Positions 14,702 to 23,083 of a stretch of 36,864 bases of DNA are shown piece by piece. Position 1 is the first letter of the stretch. The number at the start of each line of letters is the position of its first letter. Location: NCBI GenBank assembly GCA_050184295.1, contig JBFXAM010000040.1, positions 1 to 36,864 on the forward strand, read 5' to 3'. The stretch comes from JBFXAM01 sp050184295. GTDB lineage: Bacteria; Planctomycetota; Phycisphaerae; UBA1845; Fen-1342. The notes under the pieces are model-generated. The model was given only the letters and a program-made list of their open reading frames with translations, ran no database searches and was not told the DNA's origin. The position numbers were made by a program, and so were the translations under genes.

Positions 14702-16372
14702 TCAGCATGCCGCTTCGAGCCGGTCGCACAGGAGCCGGTGAAACCGTTGCTGAAACTCGATCGACCCGTCGCCACCGATGCCCAGATCGTCTGCCAGGCG
14801 GATCACGCCGGACTCCGCGTCGGTCGCGTCCGCAAGTCCCAGCCGCAAATGCAGCCGCTCTGTGCTCGGCGGCAGCAGGTCCGCGCGGGCCGCGTCGAAG
14901 TGCAGCGCGTAGCGCGTTCCCGCCGCCGCATCGAACTGCCACACCACGCTGCGCCCCGCGAGCACGCGCTGCGCCCAGGCCGTTTGCTCACGCGCTTCAC
15001 GCGCCAACCAGCGCATGAAGATCATCGCCGGCTCAGCCGGCAACCCGTCGTGCGGCGCCACGAGATCGCAGCGCCCGGTGGAAAAGCAGAACGACCGCCG
15101 CACCGCGGCCCCCGCGGCGGGCAACGCGACCCCCAGGCGCGCCGTCGAGGAACCCGCGCTCGCCCAGCGTACGGCGCACAGCGGCGGATAACGCCGCGCC
15201 AGGTCCGATACGTCGCGAACCACCACGCCTGCATCGAGCCAGCGCGTCCAGAACTGCACGCCTTCGTCGAGCGGTCCACCGGTGTGCATGCGCAGCAGGT
15301 GCTCGGCCACGCGCGGCGCCACCAGCTGCGCGTGCCGCTTCGCCACCAGCCACGGCAGGTCCGTCACGATCAACTCGCCGCCGCCGATCGGCCGCGCCGC
15401 CGACACGACGTCGCCGCTCTTCTCCTCCCAAGGTCCCTGCGACGACAGCAGCGTCGCAAACCCTACGTCGTCCGCGTAGCGCCGCCACGCCGCGTTCGCC
15501 CGCAGCGCCCGCAGCGTGAACACGCCGATCTCGTCGACGACCGTCAGCGGCGCCGCATCCTGAAGCGCGAAGCCGCGCGTCGCCGCATCGGCATATTCCA
15601 CCCGCGCCGACAGAAGCTCGTGCGCAGACGCGAGCGTGATCACACGCGGCGACCTCGCTCCAGCGCGGGTCAGCAGCGCCGCGAAGCTGTCCAGATCGAC
15701 AAGAACGTAGGCATTCGCGGCCAGACGTTCCACATCCGTCAGCGTCAACCGGCCGGACGCCGTCCACGCCGGATCGAGCACCAGCGACGCCCCGCCGCTC
15801 CGCGCCGCCAATGCTGCGACCGAACGCGGCTTCTCCGCAATCTCCACCATCTGTCCATGGAGCATGCCGGCGATTGAGCCGAGCGACGACGGTACGACAA
15901 CCCGCTCAATCCGCCGCGCCGGTCCCACGCTCGACCACCGCGGGACGTTCGCTGCCGGGTGTCCGACCGGGTCCGGTTCCGCGACCGCGTGAAAGTCCAC
16001 TTCGTCGACGGCTTCGACCGCGGCCGCATCCAGCAGACGCACCTGCACGTGCGTGGCGTCGCGTGGCGACTCCGCCCAGGCGATCAGCCCAGCTTGCGAT
16101 CGGCCCGCGAGCACCGGGCGCATCGGCAGCGCGAGCTGTCGCACCGGCATCTCGTCGCGCAGGAACCGGGCCATGAGCCAGAACGGCGTCGGCGGAGCCC
16201 CGGTCTTCAATCGCACGCGGATCGCGTACCATTGCTCGCGCTTGCAGCGAACCGGAGCCGAGAGCAGCGCCGCGTCGCGCTCCCAGCGCCACGGCCGCGC
16301 GACGCGCCGTCCGGAGCGCAGCGCGCCGCCGGGGCCTCGGATCCGCGATCCGCGTTTCGATGTCTTGGGCAT
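14702..16372 (-). CDS. Large hypothetical protein with a binding-like N-terminal domain
   Basis: A 556-residue protein that I do not recognise. Residues about 35-140 show a beta-rich pattern (E-Q-W-Y-A-I-R-V-R-L-K, then A-T-H-V-Q-V-R-L-L-D and F-H-A-V-A-E) reminiscent of galactose-binding-like carbohydrate modules. The central part (about 160-330) alternates strands and helices with V-L-V-D-L-D-S-F-A-A-L-L and later G-G-G-E-L-I-V-T-D-L-P-W, vaguely like a glutamine-amidotransferase-type fold, but no Cys-His pair is obvious. There is no clear signal peptide from ATG 16372, and the start is uncertain because no ribosome site is seen; the 108 codons upstream look non-coding. It precedes purA on the same strand by 186 bp and is divergent from the CPBP gene. 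The family may be lineage-restricted. Confidence 0.72.
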   Translation of the reverse strand: MPKTSKRGSRIRGPGGALRSGRRVARPWRWERDAALLSAPVRCKREQWYAIRVRLKTGAPPTPFWLMARFLRDEMPVRQLALPMRPVLAGRSQAGLIAWAESPRDATHVQVRLLDAAAVEAVDEVDFHAVAEPDPVGHPAANVPRWSSVGPARRIERVVVPSSLGSIAGMLHGQMVEIAEKPRSVAALAARSGGASLVLDPAWTASGRLTLTDVERLAANAYVLVDLDSFAALLTRAGARSPRVITLASAHELLSARVEYADAATRGFALQDAAPLTVVDEIGVFTLRALRANAAWRRYADDVGFATLLSSQGPWEEKSGDVVSAARPIGGGELIVTDLPWLVAKRHAQLVAPRVAEHLLRMHTGGPLDEGVQFWTRWLDAGVVVRDVSDLARRYPPLCAVRWASAGSSTARLGVALPAAGAAVRRSFCFSTGRCDLVAPHDGLPAEPAMIFMRWLAREAREQTAWAQRVLAGRSVVWQFDAAAGTRYALHFDAARADLLPPSTERLHLRLGLADATDAESGVIRLADDLGIGGDGSIEFQQRFHRLLCDRLEAAC

Positions 16373-16484
16373 TCGTCGTGAGAAGTCTGGAATACGCGGC
16401 GTCTGGCGCCGAGATCGCTGCCGACGAGCCGACGCCGCGCGGCAGAGCTTAGCGGTGCTCCCGCACGAACGGAAGGCGGTGCGC

Positions 16485-17342
16485 ATGAGGCCCGACGAAA
16501 TGGACTTGCCCGGCGCCCCGTCCATGCCGCCGATTGTCGCCCGGCCCGTGACGGAGCGCGCCGCCACGCCGCCGGACGCCTTCACGGCCCCGTCCGCGCT
16601 GCGGCTGCGCGAAGTCGCGCCGCGCGCCGCCGCCCTCGACCTCGCGCTCATCCTGCTGACCGCATTGGTCGTGCCACACGCCCTCGACCTGCTCATCGCG
16701 GTTGCCCGCGGGCCGTCCGTCGACTTCGAGGTGGGCTGGCTCGTCGTCGCCGCGAAGTGGTTCGACGCGCTGCTCGTCGTCGGACTCGCGGCCTACCTGA
16801 TCCTGCGCACCGGCGTGCGGCCCGCGTCGCTCGGGTTGCGCTTCGACCGCCCGCTCGCCCAGGTCGGCTGGGGACTGCTCGCACTCCTGCCGATCTACGC
16901 CTACATGCTCGCGTCGGCGGTGGTCGTGCTCGCGATCCTGCTCGCAATTCCCGGGTGGCAGGACGACCTGCGCCACCGGGTTGAGATGACCTCCGCGATG
17001 CCGATCGAAAACCTCGGACTCACGCTCATGCTGCTCGTTCCCGTCGCAATCCACGAAGAGGTGCTCTTCCGCGCGCTGCTCATTCCCTACCTGCGGCGCG
17101 TGTTCGGGTCGTGGTGGTCGGCCGTGCTCGTCTCGTCCGTGGTCTTCGGCGTGCTGCACATCCACCAGGGCGCGATCGGCTGCTTGCAGATCACCGGACT
17201 CGCGATCGTGCTGGCCGTGCTCTTCATCGCGACCCGCAGCGTCATCGTGGTCATCGTCGCGCACTACGCGTTCGACTTGGCCCAGTTTCAGCTCATCCGA
17301 CTGCTGGGGCCGGTCCTCGAACAATTCCGCGCCGCGACCTGA
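16485..17342 (+). CDS. CPBP-family intramembrane metalloprotease (Abi/Rce1 type)
   Basis: A 285-residue protein with a 45-residue soluble N-terminus and about seven to eight membrane helices. The catalytic E-E-x3-R motif is present as H-E-E-V-L-F-R (Glu191, Glu192, Arg196). The second motif is F-G-V-L-H (His225), and the third V-A-H-Y-A-F-D (His260, with Asp264 where many relatives have Asn). CPBP enzymes cleave prenylated proteins in eukaryotes; in bacteria they are linked to peptide maturation, bacteriocin immunity or membrane signalling. No bacteriocin gene is visible nearby. The ATG at 16485 has GGAAGG eight bases upstream. It is convergent with the J-like gene across 17 bp. Confidence 0.88.
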   Translation: MRPDEMDLPGAPSMPPIVARPVTERAATPPDAFTAPSALRLREVAPRAAALDLALILLTALVVPHALDLLIAVARGPSVDFEVGWLVVAAKWFDALLVVGLAAYLILRTGVRPASLGLRFDRPLAQVGWGLLALLPIYAYMLASAVVVLAILLAIPGWQDDLRHRVEMTSAMPIENLGLTLMLLVPVAIHEEVLFRALLIPYLRRVFGSWWSAVLVSSVVFGVLHIHQGAIGCLQITGLAIVLAVLFIATRSVIVVIVAHYAFDLAQFQLIRLLGPVLEQFRAAT

Positions 17343-17359
17343 TTTGCGAGAAGCAGGCG

Positions 17360-17875
17360 TCAGTCCACCCAGCTCACCATCGCCACCAGCAGCGCCGCCG
17401 CCAGCATTCCCGCCGCCGCCAGGCGCGCCGCGACGCGCCCGCGCTGCGACTGTCGCACCGCACGCGGATCGTCGCCGCGCAGCAACACCGCCTCGCTACC
17501 GAACTGCACCTCGGCGATCAGTAAGTGTCCCTGAAACTCTGTGAGGCCGGCGCGCAGTGCTTCGTCGAGCAGTTCCCGGCGGCGTGTGTGCCGCAGCAGC
17601 CCGTCTTCGAGCGACAGCCTGATTTCCTCGCGCAGCGCCGCAACCGGGTCGACGCACGAGCGCAATGTCCGCCAATGCGCGAATTGCCCGCGGACGTCGC
17701 GCAGCGCGCGATACGCCCGGTGGATCAACTCCAGCTGCTCCCGCGCCTCGGCGGCGCGCCTTGGCTCATCGAGCAGCGGCAGCACGCGCCGGCGCTCGGC
17801 GTGAAACGCATACTGGACCTCGTCCGGCCGGTAACGCGCCGGCGACAGTCCCAGAACCGCGAAGTAGTTCGGCAT
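17360..17875 (-). CDS. J-domain-like protein lacking HPD, with C-terminal membrane anchor
   Basis: A 171-residue protein. Residues 3-70 follow the J-domain pattern: N-Y-F-A-V-L-G-L-S-P at the start, a helix D-E-V-Q-Y-A-F-H-A-E-R-R-R, a second helix E-Q-L-E-L-I-H-R-A-Y-R-A-L-R-D, then Q-F-A-H-W. The loop between the helices reads V-L-P-L-L-D-E-P and has no His-Pro-Asp, the tripeptide needed to stimulate Hsp70. Residues about 148-168 form a single hydrophobic helix followed by W-V-D, so the protein is probably tail-anchored with the J-like part in the cytoplasm. A mid-region (about 90-130) contains a helix-rich E-L-L-D-E-A-L-R-A-G-L. A DnaK partner function is doubtful; a scaffold role is possible. 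Confidence 0.7.
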   Translation of the reverse strand: MPNYFAVLGLSPARYRPDEVQYAFHAERRRVLPLLDEPRRAAEAREQLELIHRAYRALRDVRGQFAHWRTLRSCVDPVAALREEIRLSLEDGLLRHTRRRELLDEALRAGLTEFQGHLLIAEVQFGSEAVLLRGDDPRAVRQSQRGRVAARLAAAGMLAAALLVAMVSWVD

Positions 17876-18158
17876 CCTCTTGCCCCTCGCCAGAGCGTAG
17901 GCCTGCCGACACTGTCGAGTAAATGGCGAAGTTCAGAACCGCCACGCGGGCTCACGCCGGGCGGAACGCGGTCGCGTCCGGCATCGGCGATCAGCCAGCG
18001 GGCGGCAGCACTGAAAGGCGACGCACTCGTACGAGGATCGTGACGCACCAACTCCGCGACGCACGGCAGCCGCGACATTCATGTCGCGCGGCGGCTCCGC
18101 GCGTCCTGAAGGCCGCAACTCGATCCGTGACAGGATCGTTTCGCTTCAAGGCGCGACA

Positions 18159-19385
18159 TCACGGCGTCGCGCCGCCCGCACTCTTCGCGGCCGGCTGAGT
18201 CGTCGCCGCCGGCACCCAATCCGGGAATTCATACTCCAGCTCATAGGTCGGATGCGGCGTCCGCAACGACCGGATCCAATCCAAGATCATTGCGTAGTCC
18301 GGATCGCGCTGATTCTGAATCACCGGCGAGAAGCGATGCGCGCGGGGCATCGGCGGGTGCGGGTTGTCGGTCTCGCTCGCGGGCAGCATGTATTGCAGCA
18401 GCAGGCTGTCGGCCGGCGCTTCCCGATCGATCAGCGCCCCGTTCGTCGTCCGCATGCGGTCCAGAATCACGAAGCTGGTGTGCGCCAGCGCCTCCTTCGA
18501 GCCGCCCTGCGTCGGAACCCGGAACACCGCCGCCGCCTCGCCGCCGTGACAGCCCGACTTCGCACAGCCGGCCATCACCATCGGCAACACGCGCCGCCGA
18601 AACGAATCGAACACCTTCAGGTCCGACTCGATCTCGATCCGATCCGCATGCTTCATGTCCGTGGTCTGGAGAATCGCCTGGAGCTGCTCATGCGGGCGGC
18701 CCTTCTCCAGCCGCCGACGCATGGTCGGATCGAGCGCACCCTCGCGCTCCAGCTCCGCGATCACGACCGCCGCCAGCTCCGGCTCGTTCCCCTTCTTGCG
18801 GAACTTCACGCGCACCTTCTCCGGGTCGCCTTCACGCGGAAACTCGTACAGCCGAAGGCGCTGCACGTCCCGATCCGAGAGCGGCAACACGCGCGGCAGC
18901 ATGCGCCGCCCGGTCGGACTGCCCGCGTCGCGCGCGCGGGCCTCGGCCTTCTTCAGCAGCTCGCGGGCCTCGGCGTGGTTGGGTTTCAACGTAAGTACGT
19001 GCCGGCATTGCCGCACAACCAGGTCCCACCGCCCGCGATCCTGCGCCCACTGCGCGAGCACGAAGTGTCCGTTCACGTCGTCTTCGGGCAACGCCGCGAC
19101 CAGCTTCTCGAACTCCGCGTCCTGCGCCTTACGCGCCGCCGTCTCGTCGTCCGGCGCGGGCTTGCGCTCGCGCGGCGCGACGGGGATGATCCGCTCGACG
19201 TCGTCGCGCGCCAGGCGGATCTCGCCCGCCGCGTTCTTCAGCACAATCTCGGTTTCGGTCTGCGTGATGTCGCCGACCAGCCGCCGGCCGTCCTTCAGCA
19301 CGACGAGGGCCTGCTCGGCGACCGCCACACCGGTGAACACAAGAACCAGCGGCCACCACAGAAGTGCAAGTCCGCGCGATCTCAT
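18159..19385 (-). CDS. Exported protein with TPR-like segment and CX4CH haem-like motif
   Basis: A 408-residue protein. A signal peptide (1-23, ending A-V-A-E) is followed by a small module (27-68) of the type V-L-K-D-G-R-R-L-V-G-D-I then E-I-V-L-K and D-D-V-E-R-I, recurrent in exported planctomycete proteins. Residues about 105-150 look like one or two TPR helices. G-C-A-K-S-G-C-H-G-G (273-282) is a CX4CH motif, a less common variant of the CX2CH haem-attachment site; Cys274, Cys279 and His280 are the key residues. The C-terminus ends in T-T-Q-P and Ala/Gly-rich residues. I infer a periplasmic cytochrome-like protein, but no standard cytochrome fold is evident. GGAG lies seven bases before the ATG at 19385. 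Confidence 0.78.
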   Translation of the reverse strand: MRSRGLALLWWPLVLVFTGVAVAEQALVVLKDGRRLVGDITQTETEIVLKNAAGEIRLARDDVERIIPVAPRERKPAPDDETAARKAQDAEFEKLVAALPEDDVNGHFVLAQWAQDRGRWDLVVRQCRHVLTLKPNHAEARELLKKAEARARDAGSPTGRRMLPRVLPLSDRDVQRLRLYEFPREGDPEKVRVKFRKKGNEPELAAVVIAELEREGALDPTMRRRLEKGRPHEQLQAILQTTDMKHADRIEIESDLKVFDSFRRRVLPMVMAGCAKSGCHGGEAAAVFRVPTQGGSKEALAHTSFVILDRMRTTNGALIDREAPADSLLLQYMLPASETDNPHPPMPRAHRFSPVIQNQRDPDYAMILDWIRSLRTPHPTYELEYEFPDWVPAATTQPAAKSAGGATP

Positions 19386-19432
19386 GATCGTGCTCCACCT
19401 ACCGCATCACGCGCGCCGGGCGCCACATGCCG

Positions 19433-20203
19433 TCACACCTTTTCATTCGCCGTCCGCGCCACAAACGTCCCGTCCGCCAGCGGCTCGATCGAGTAGTCGC
19501 CGAAGATCGCCGGCGATTCTCGCTGCAATAGCCGCAGCACCGCAATCGCCACCACGCGAATCTCGGTCTCGGCGTGCGCGCTCGCCCGCATCTCGATGAA
19601 GTGCCGCCACGCCCGCGCGTTACCGGTCACGAAGATCTTCGTCTCCGTCGCGTTCGGCAGCACGCTCCGCGCCGCCTGCCGGGCCAGTTTGCGGCGCATC
19701 GTCGCGGTCGGCTCGTTGGCGAACTTCCGACCCAGCCCCTCGACCAGCCGACCGTACGCCTCGTGCGACTGGCGGATCGACTCCAGCCAGATCGTGTGCA
19801 GCTCCGGGTCGCTCGCGATGCACTCCGGCTCGACAAAATCCGCCGTGCTCTCGTCCACGTAGCGCTGCGAGAGCTGCGAGTAGCCGAAGCCCGCGCGATG
19901 CCGCACCAACTCGTGCGTGAACGACCGCGACACGCCCGTGATCAGCAGGTTCCACGCCGCGTGCTCCAGCACCGACCCGTGTGCCATGCCGAGGATGTTC
20001 TGGAGATACTCGGCGTTGGTCTTTCGTCCCTTCCCGAACGACATGTAGCAGACGCGTCCGGCGACCTCGCAGAGCGCTTCGCCGCCCACCTCGGTGTCGG
20101 TCGACCACGACAGTCCATGCTCGCTGAGAAAGCGGTCGATCGCCGCCTGGTCGATGCTCGGACGACCGACCAGGTACACGCGCGGCTCGCGCAGGATGTT
20201 CAA
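19433..20203 (-). CDS. thyX: Flavin-dependent thymidylate synthase ThyX
   Basis: A 256-residue enzyme making dTMP from dUMP using methylene-tetrahydrofolate and FAD. H-G-S-V-L-E-H-A (about 75-82), the signature R-H-R-A-G-F-G-Y-S-Q-L-S-Q-R-Y (101-115), S-V-L-P-N-A-T-E-T, N-A-R-A-W-R-H-F and R-A-S-A-H-A-E-T-E-I-R are all present. The signature has eight residues between R-H-R and the Ser, one more than the RHRX7S of Mycobacterium or Thermotoga enzymes. The start is TTG at 20203: GGGAGG stands seven bases upstream. A longer ATG reading from 20227 would start before that site. thyX lies 47 bp upstream of the exported CX4CH gene on the same strand, and a pteridine reductase elsewhere in the window fits its folate need. 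Confidence 0.93.
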   Translation of the reverse strand: MNILREPRVYLVGRPSIDQAAIDRFLSEHGLSWSTDTEVGGEALCEVAGRVCYMSFGKGRKTNAEYLQNILGMAHGSVLEHAAWNLLITGVSRSFTHELVRHRAGFGYSQLSQRYVDESTADFVEPECIASDPELHTIWLESIRQSHEAYGRLVEGLGRKFANEPTATMRRKLARQAARSVLPNATETKIFVTGNARAWRHFIEMRASAHAETEIRVVAIAVLRLLQRESPAIFGDYSIEPLADGTFVARTANEKV

Positions 20204-20424
20204 CAGTCGTCCTCCCGGGCCGCACATCGCGCGCGCATGCCGGCCGGACGCATCCTGCGCCCGCGCCGTCCGCCGCAGGTGGCGCCGTGCAGGCATTCTA
20301 CAGCGCGACGACACCCGCGAACCACGCCGGCTGCGCCCCCGAGAACCTGCCCCGCGCGCAACCGGCGCGCACGCCGGCTGCGCCACCGTTGCCTCGCGGC
20401 GTCGAAGCCGCTAAAAGCGCCATC

Positions 20425-21924
20425 ATGCCAACCGCGCGGACGTTCGCGAATCCGTCGTCGCAGGCCGCACGCCGGCGCCGCACGCGCGCCGCACCCGAGC
20501 GCCGCACGGACGCTGCGCCCGAGCGAATCGCACGCGTCCCGCCGCGCGTCCAGGCCGCATTCCGCATTCCGCATTCCGCATTCGCGGCCCGACCGCGCGC
20601 CACGCTCGCGACTGCCGTGCTGCTCGCCTCGTTTGCCGCCGCGCACGTCGCGGCCGAAGGCGTGCTTCGGTACGACCTGCGCGCCGGCGACTGGCTCATC
20701 TTCGAGCGCCGCGCGATGGTGACGTCGCTCCGCGACGGTCGTGAGCTGAGCCGCTATGTCGATCAGATTCAGCTGTGGTGCCTCGAAGCCCGCGACGACG
20801 ACCGCCTCCTGCTGATCGACCGGATCCGACTCGTCGCCGGCGAGCCCCAACCGATGGTCGGGCTCATCTTCCACGCCGACACGCGCGGCGGATTGCGCGT
20901 TCCGACCGAGCTGCTGAACGGCGCCGCCGAGCTGGTCGACGCGCTCGACGTCCTGCCCACCCTGCGTCCGCCGGCGCGCGAGGAGCCGAACTGGTCGACG
21001 CCGCCCGATGTCGCCGGCCGCGCCTGGAGCTGCCGCGAGCTCGGCCCCGACGCCGAGCACAATCGCCGCATCCGCGTCGAGTTCGCGCTCGATGATCCAC
21101 GCCGCACACACGAGCTTCTGAATCAAACGCGCACCGGCACATACTGGTTCGACCCCAACGAACGGCTCGTGTCACGGATCGAATGGGTGGATCGCGACAA
21201 CGTCAGCGGCGTACAGACGCAGTCGGCGACGGTGCTGCGCGAACGCTCGCACCGCGGGGAGGACTGGGCTACGCGCCGCACCGCCGAGTCGCGCCGCTAC
21301 ATTCGCACCGCCGACGAACAACAATCGGCGTTCGATGAAATCGTCCTCGGCCGCGTCGCGCTCGACGCCGGCCTCGCCCGCGTCGACCGGCTCTGGGCGA
21401 GCTTTCTGTCCGACCTGGACACCGCATCGCGCTCGCCGCTCGTTCCACTCGTCCAGGCCGAGCGCGCGCGCGCCACGGCGGCCGCCGACCCCCTCCGCGC
21501 CCGGGCGGACTACGCCCGCCGCTGGCTCAACCGCCCGCCGCCCGCCACGACGCAGCCCGGCGAACCCGGCGGCGGTTGGAGCGACGCGCTCCGCGGCCGC
21601 AAAGTCGTCGAGTGCTTCTGGAGCATCGCGCAGCCCGACGCCGCCCGCATGCTCGCGACGCTCCGCGAGTTGCAACGTGACCACGACTTGCGGAATCTCG
21701 TCGTCCTCTGCATGAACGTCGATCGCGACCAGACCCTGGTAAAGCCGTTCATCGAGCGCGAAGGCCCGGGGCTTGTCCACGTGGCCGCCGAGCCGCTCAT
21801 TCGCGTCGACCCCATCCCCGAGCTGCCCTGTATCCGGGTCCGCGATGAAGCCGGCGCCGTCAGAGGCGTGTTCTTCGGATGGCGGCACGGCCTCAAACGC
21901 GAACTCGCCCGCGTCGCCCGCTGA
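20425..21924 (+). CDS. Exported hypothetical protein with degenerate thioredoxin-like C-terminus
   Basis: A 499-residue reading from ATG 20425. Residues about 59-80 are a signal peptide or anchor (A-T-L-A-T-A-V-L-L-A-S-F-A-A-A-H-V-A-A). The 58 residues before it are Arg/Pro/Ala-rich and include a heptamer DNA repeat, so the real start may be nearer the signal sequence, though I see no good in-frame codon there. Residues 85-350 are a beta-rich domain I do not recognise. After a P-P-P-A-T-T-Q-P linker, residues about 385-495 read G-R-K-V-V-E-C-F-W-S-I-A-Q-P-D-A and L-V-V-L-C-M-N-V-D-R-D, the TlpA/thioredoxin strand pattern, but the C-x2-C pair is absent. No redox activity is expected from it. 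The DUF1571 gene follows 103 bp downstream. Confidence 0.75.
   Translation: MPTARTFANPSSQAARRRRTRAAPERRTDAAPERIARVPPRVQAAFRIPHSAFAARPRATLATAVLLASFAAAHVAAEGVLRYDLRAGDWLIFERRAMVTSLRDGRELSRYVDQIQLWCLEARDDDRLLLIDRIRLVAGEPQPMVGLIFHADTRGGLRVPTELLNGAAELVDALDVLPTLRPPAREEPNWSTPPDVAGRAWSCRELGPDAEHNRRIRVEFALDDPRRTHELLNQTRTGTYWFDPNERLVSRIEWVDRDNVSGVQTQSATVLRERSHRGEDWATRRTAESRRYIRTADEQQSAFDEIVLGRVALDAGLARVDRLWASFLSDLDTASRSPLVPLVQAERARATAAADPLRARADYARRWLNRPPPATTQPGEPGGGWSDALRGRKVVECFWSIAQPDAARMLATLRELQRDHDLRNLVVLCMNVDRDQTLVKPFIEREGPGLVHVAAEPLIRVDPIPELPCIRVRDEAGAVRGVFFGWRHGLKRELARVAR
20555..20582 (+). repeat. Four perfect tandem copies of a 7-bp unit
   Basis: The unit CCGCATT is repeated four times without a mismatch (20555-20561, 20562-20568, 20569-20575, 20576-20582). 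It lies inside the exported-protein reading, just before its signal sequence, and encodes part of an F-R-I-P-H-S-A-F stretch. Because seven is not a multiple of three, gain or loss of one unit would shift the reading frame. Confidence 0.9.
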
Positions 21925-22027
21925 CCCGCTCGACGCCCGAACGCCGCTCCGCTACCATTGCTCATGCGCCGGCCCGCCGCGTGGACGCACCCTCGCGCCG
22001 GCCCGCGCTCCCCCGCTGGAGTCCTGA

Positions 22028-22963
22028 GTGTCGCGCCCCCCCTGCGGTTTCGGCCGCCGCCGTTGTGTGCTCTTTCTTCCGTTCATGGTCGCCATCGTGG
22101 GCTGCGCTCCCGCAGCGCGCTCGGTACGCACCGGTGCCGGGCCAACGCCCGTCGCGGCTGCAACACGCGTGAACGCGGCGCCCCCCATCGCCGCGTCGCC
22201 GGAACAATCAGCGGCCGGAACGCCGCAGCCGACGGCGGCCGCCGGCGCAAACCCCGCGACGCCGTCCAAAGCGATCGCCCGCGATCCGCTGGCCTACATC
22301 CGCCAGGTCGCGGAGAACACCCGCCGCCTCGCGCAATACACGGTGACGTTCACACGCTCCGAGCGCCGCGGCCTGCTTCGCCAGCTGCAAGGCCCCGAGC
22401 GCATCGCCGCCTGGTTCCGCCGCTCGCCGTTCAGCGTCCGGCTCAAGTGGCTCGACGAGAACATCAAGTACGGCGAGAGCGTGTACGTCGCCGGGGTCGC
22501 GGGCAACAAGGTGCGGTTTATCCCTCGGGCCGGGTTCCTCGGGCTTCCGCCGGCGGTCACGCTGGTCGATCTTCAAACACCGGTGACCTGGGGCGAGTCC
22601 CGCTACCCGCTCACGACCTTCGGCCTCGAGCGACTCATGGAGCGCACGCTCGAAACGCTCGACCGAGCCGGTCCCGAAGCGATCGTTACGTACCACGGCG
22701 TTGTGCCGCTGCCCGACGACGGCCGTGCCGCGCACCATCTTCATCTCGCGTATCCACAGGATCGTTTCCCCGAGTGCTTCGTCGACCTCTACGTCGATGC
22801 CCGCAACGACCTGCCCGCGGCCAGCGTGCTGCGCCGCGCCGACGGCCGGCTCGAAGCCGCGTACAACTACAATGCGCTGGACGCCAACGTGACGCTGAAG
22901 GACGACGACTTCGTCCTCGACGCCGAACGGCGCACGCCCGCGACGCTGACCGCCGGAAACTGA
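22028..22963 (+). CDS. DUF1571-family lipoprotein
   Basis: A 311-residue protein beginning with a lipoprotein signal: basic residues, F-L-P-F-M-V-A-I-V-G-C with Cys26 as the lipidation site. An Ala/Pro/Thr-rich linker (about 30-85) would span the periplasm. The remaining domain has Y-T-V-T-F-T-R-S-E-R, S-P-F-S-V-R-L-K-W-L, K-Y-G-E-S-V-Y-V and F-V-D-L-Y-V-D-A-R-N-D-L-P, matching the DUF1571 pattern common in Planctomycetota. The fold resembles LolA/LolB-type outer-membrane carriers in overall strand pattern, but the function is not known. The start is GTG at 22028 with GGAG six bases upstream. It sits between two other exported-protein genes on the same strand. Confidence 0.82.
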   Translation: MSRPPCGFGRRRCVLFLPFMVAIVGCAPAARSVRTGAGPTPVAAATRVNAAPPIAASPEQSAAGTPQPTAAAGANPATPSKAIARDPLAYIRQVAENTRRLAQYTVTFTRSERRGLLRQLQGPERIAAWFRRSPFSVRLKWLDENIKYGESVYVAGVAGNKVRFIPRAGFLGLPPAVTLVDLQTPVTWGESRYPLTTFGLERLMERTLETLDRAGPEAIVTYHGVVPLPDDGRAAHHLHLAYPQDRFPECFVDLYVDARNDLPAASVLRRADGRLEAAYNYNALDANVTLKDDDFVLDAERRTPATLTAGN

Positions 22964-23083
22964 ATCCGCGGGCGCCGGCGATGCAACCGCGGCATCCGCG
23001 CCGGCGTAAGATGCCCATGAGAACCGTGTCGCGCGGGACGTGCTACGTGACCCGGTGAGCCGCCAGCGGAGAGGACGACTGGA

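Noticed and set aside
18081..19496. 471-codon open frame on plus
   Set aside because: Antisense to the exported CX4CH protein, which has a signal peptide and a ribosome site. The plus frame is Arg/His/Leu-rich noise.
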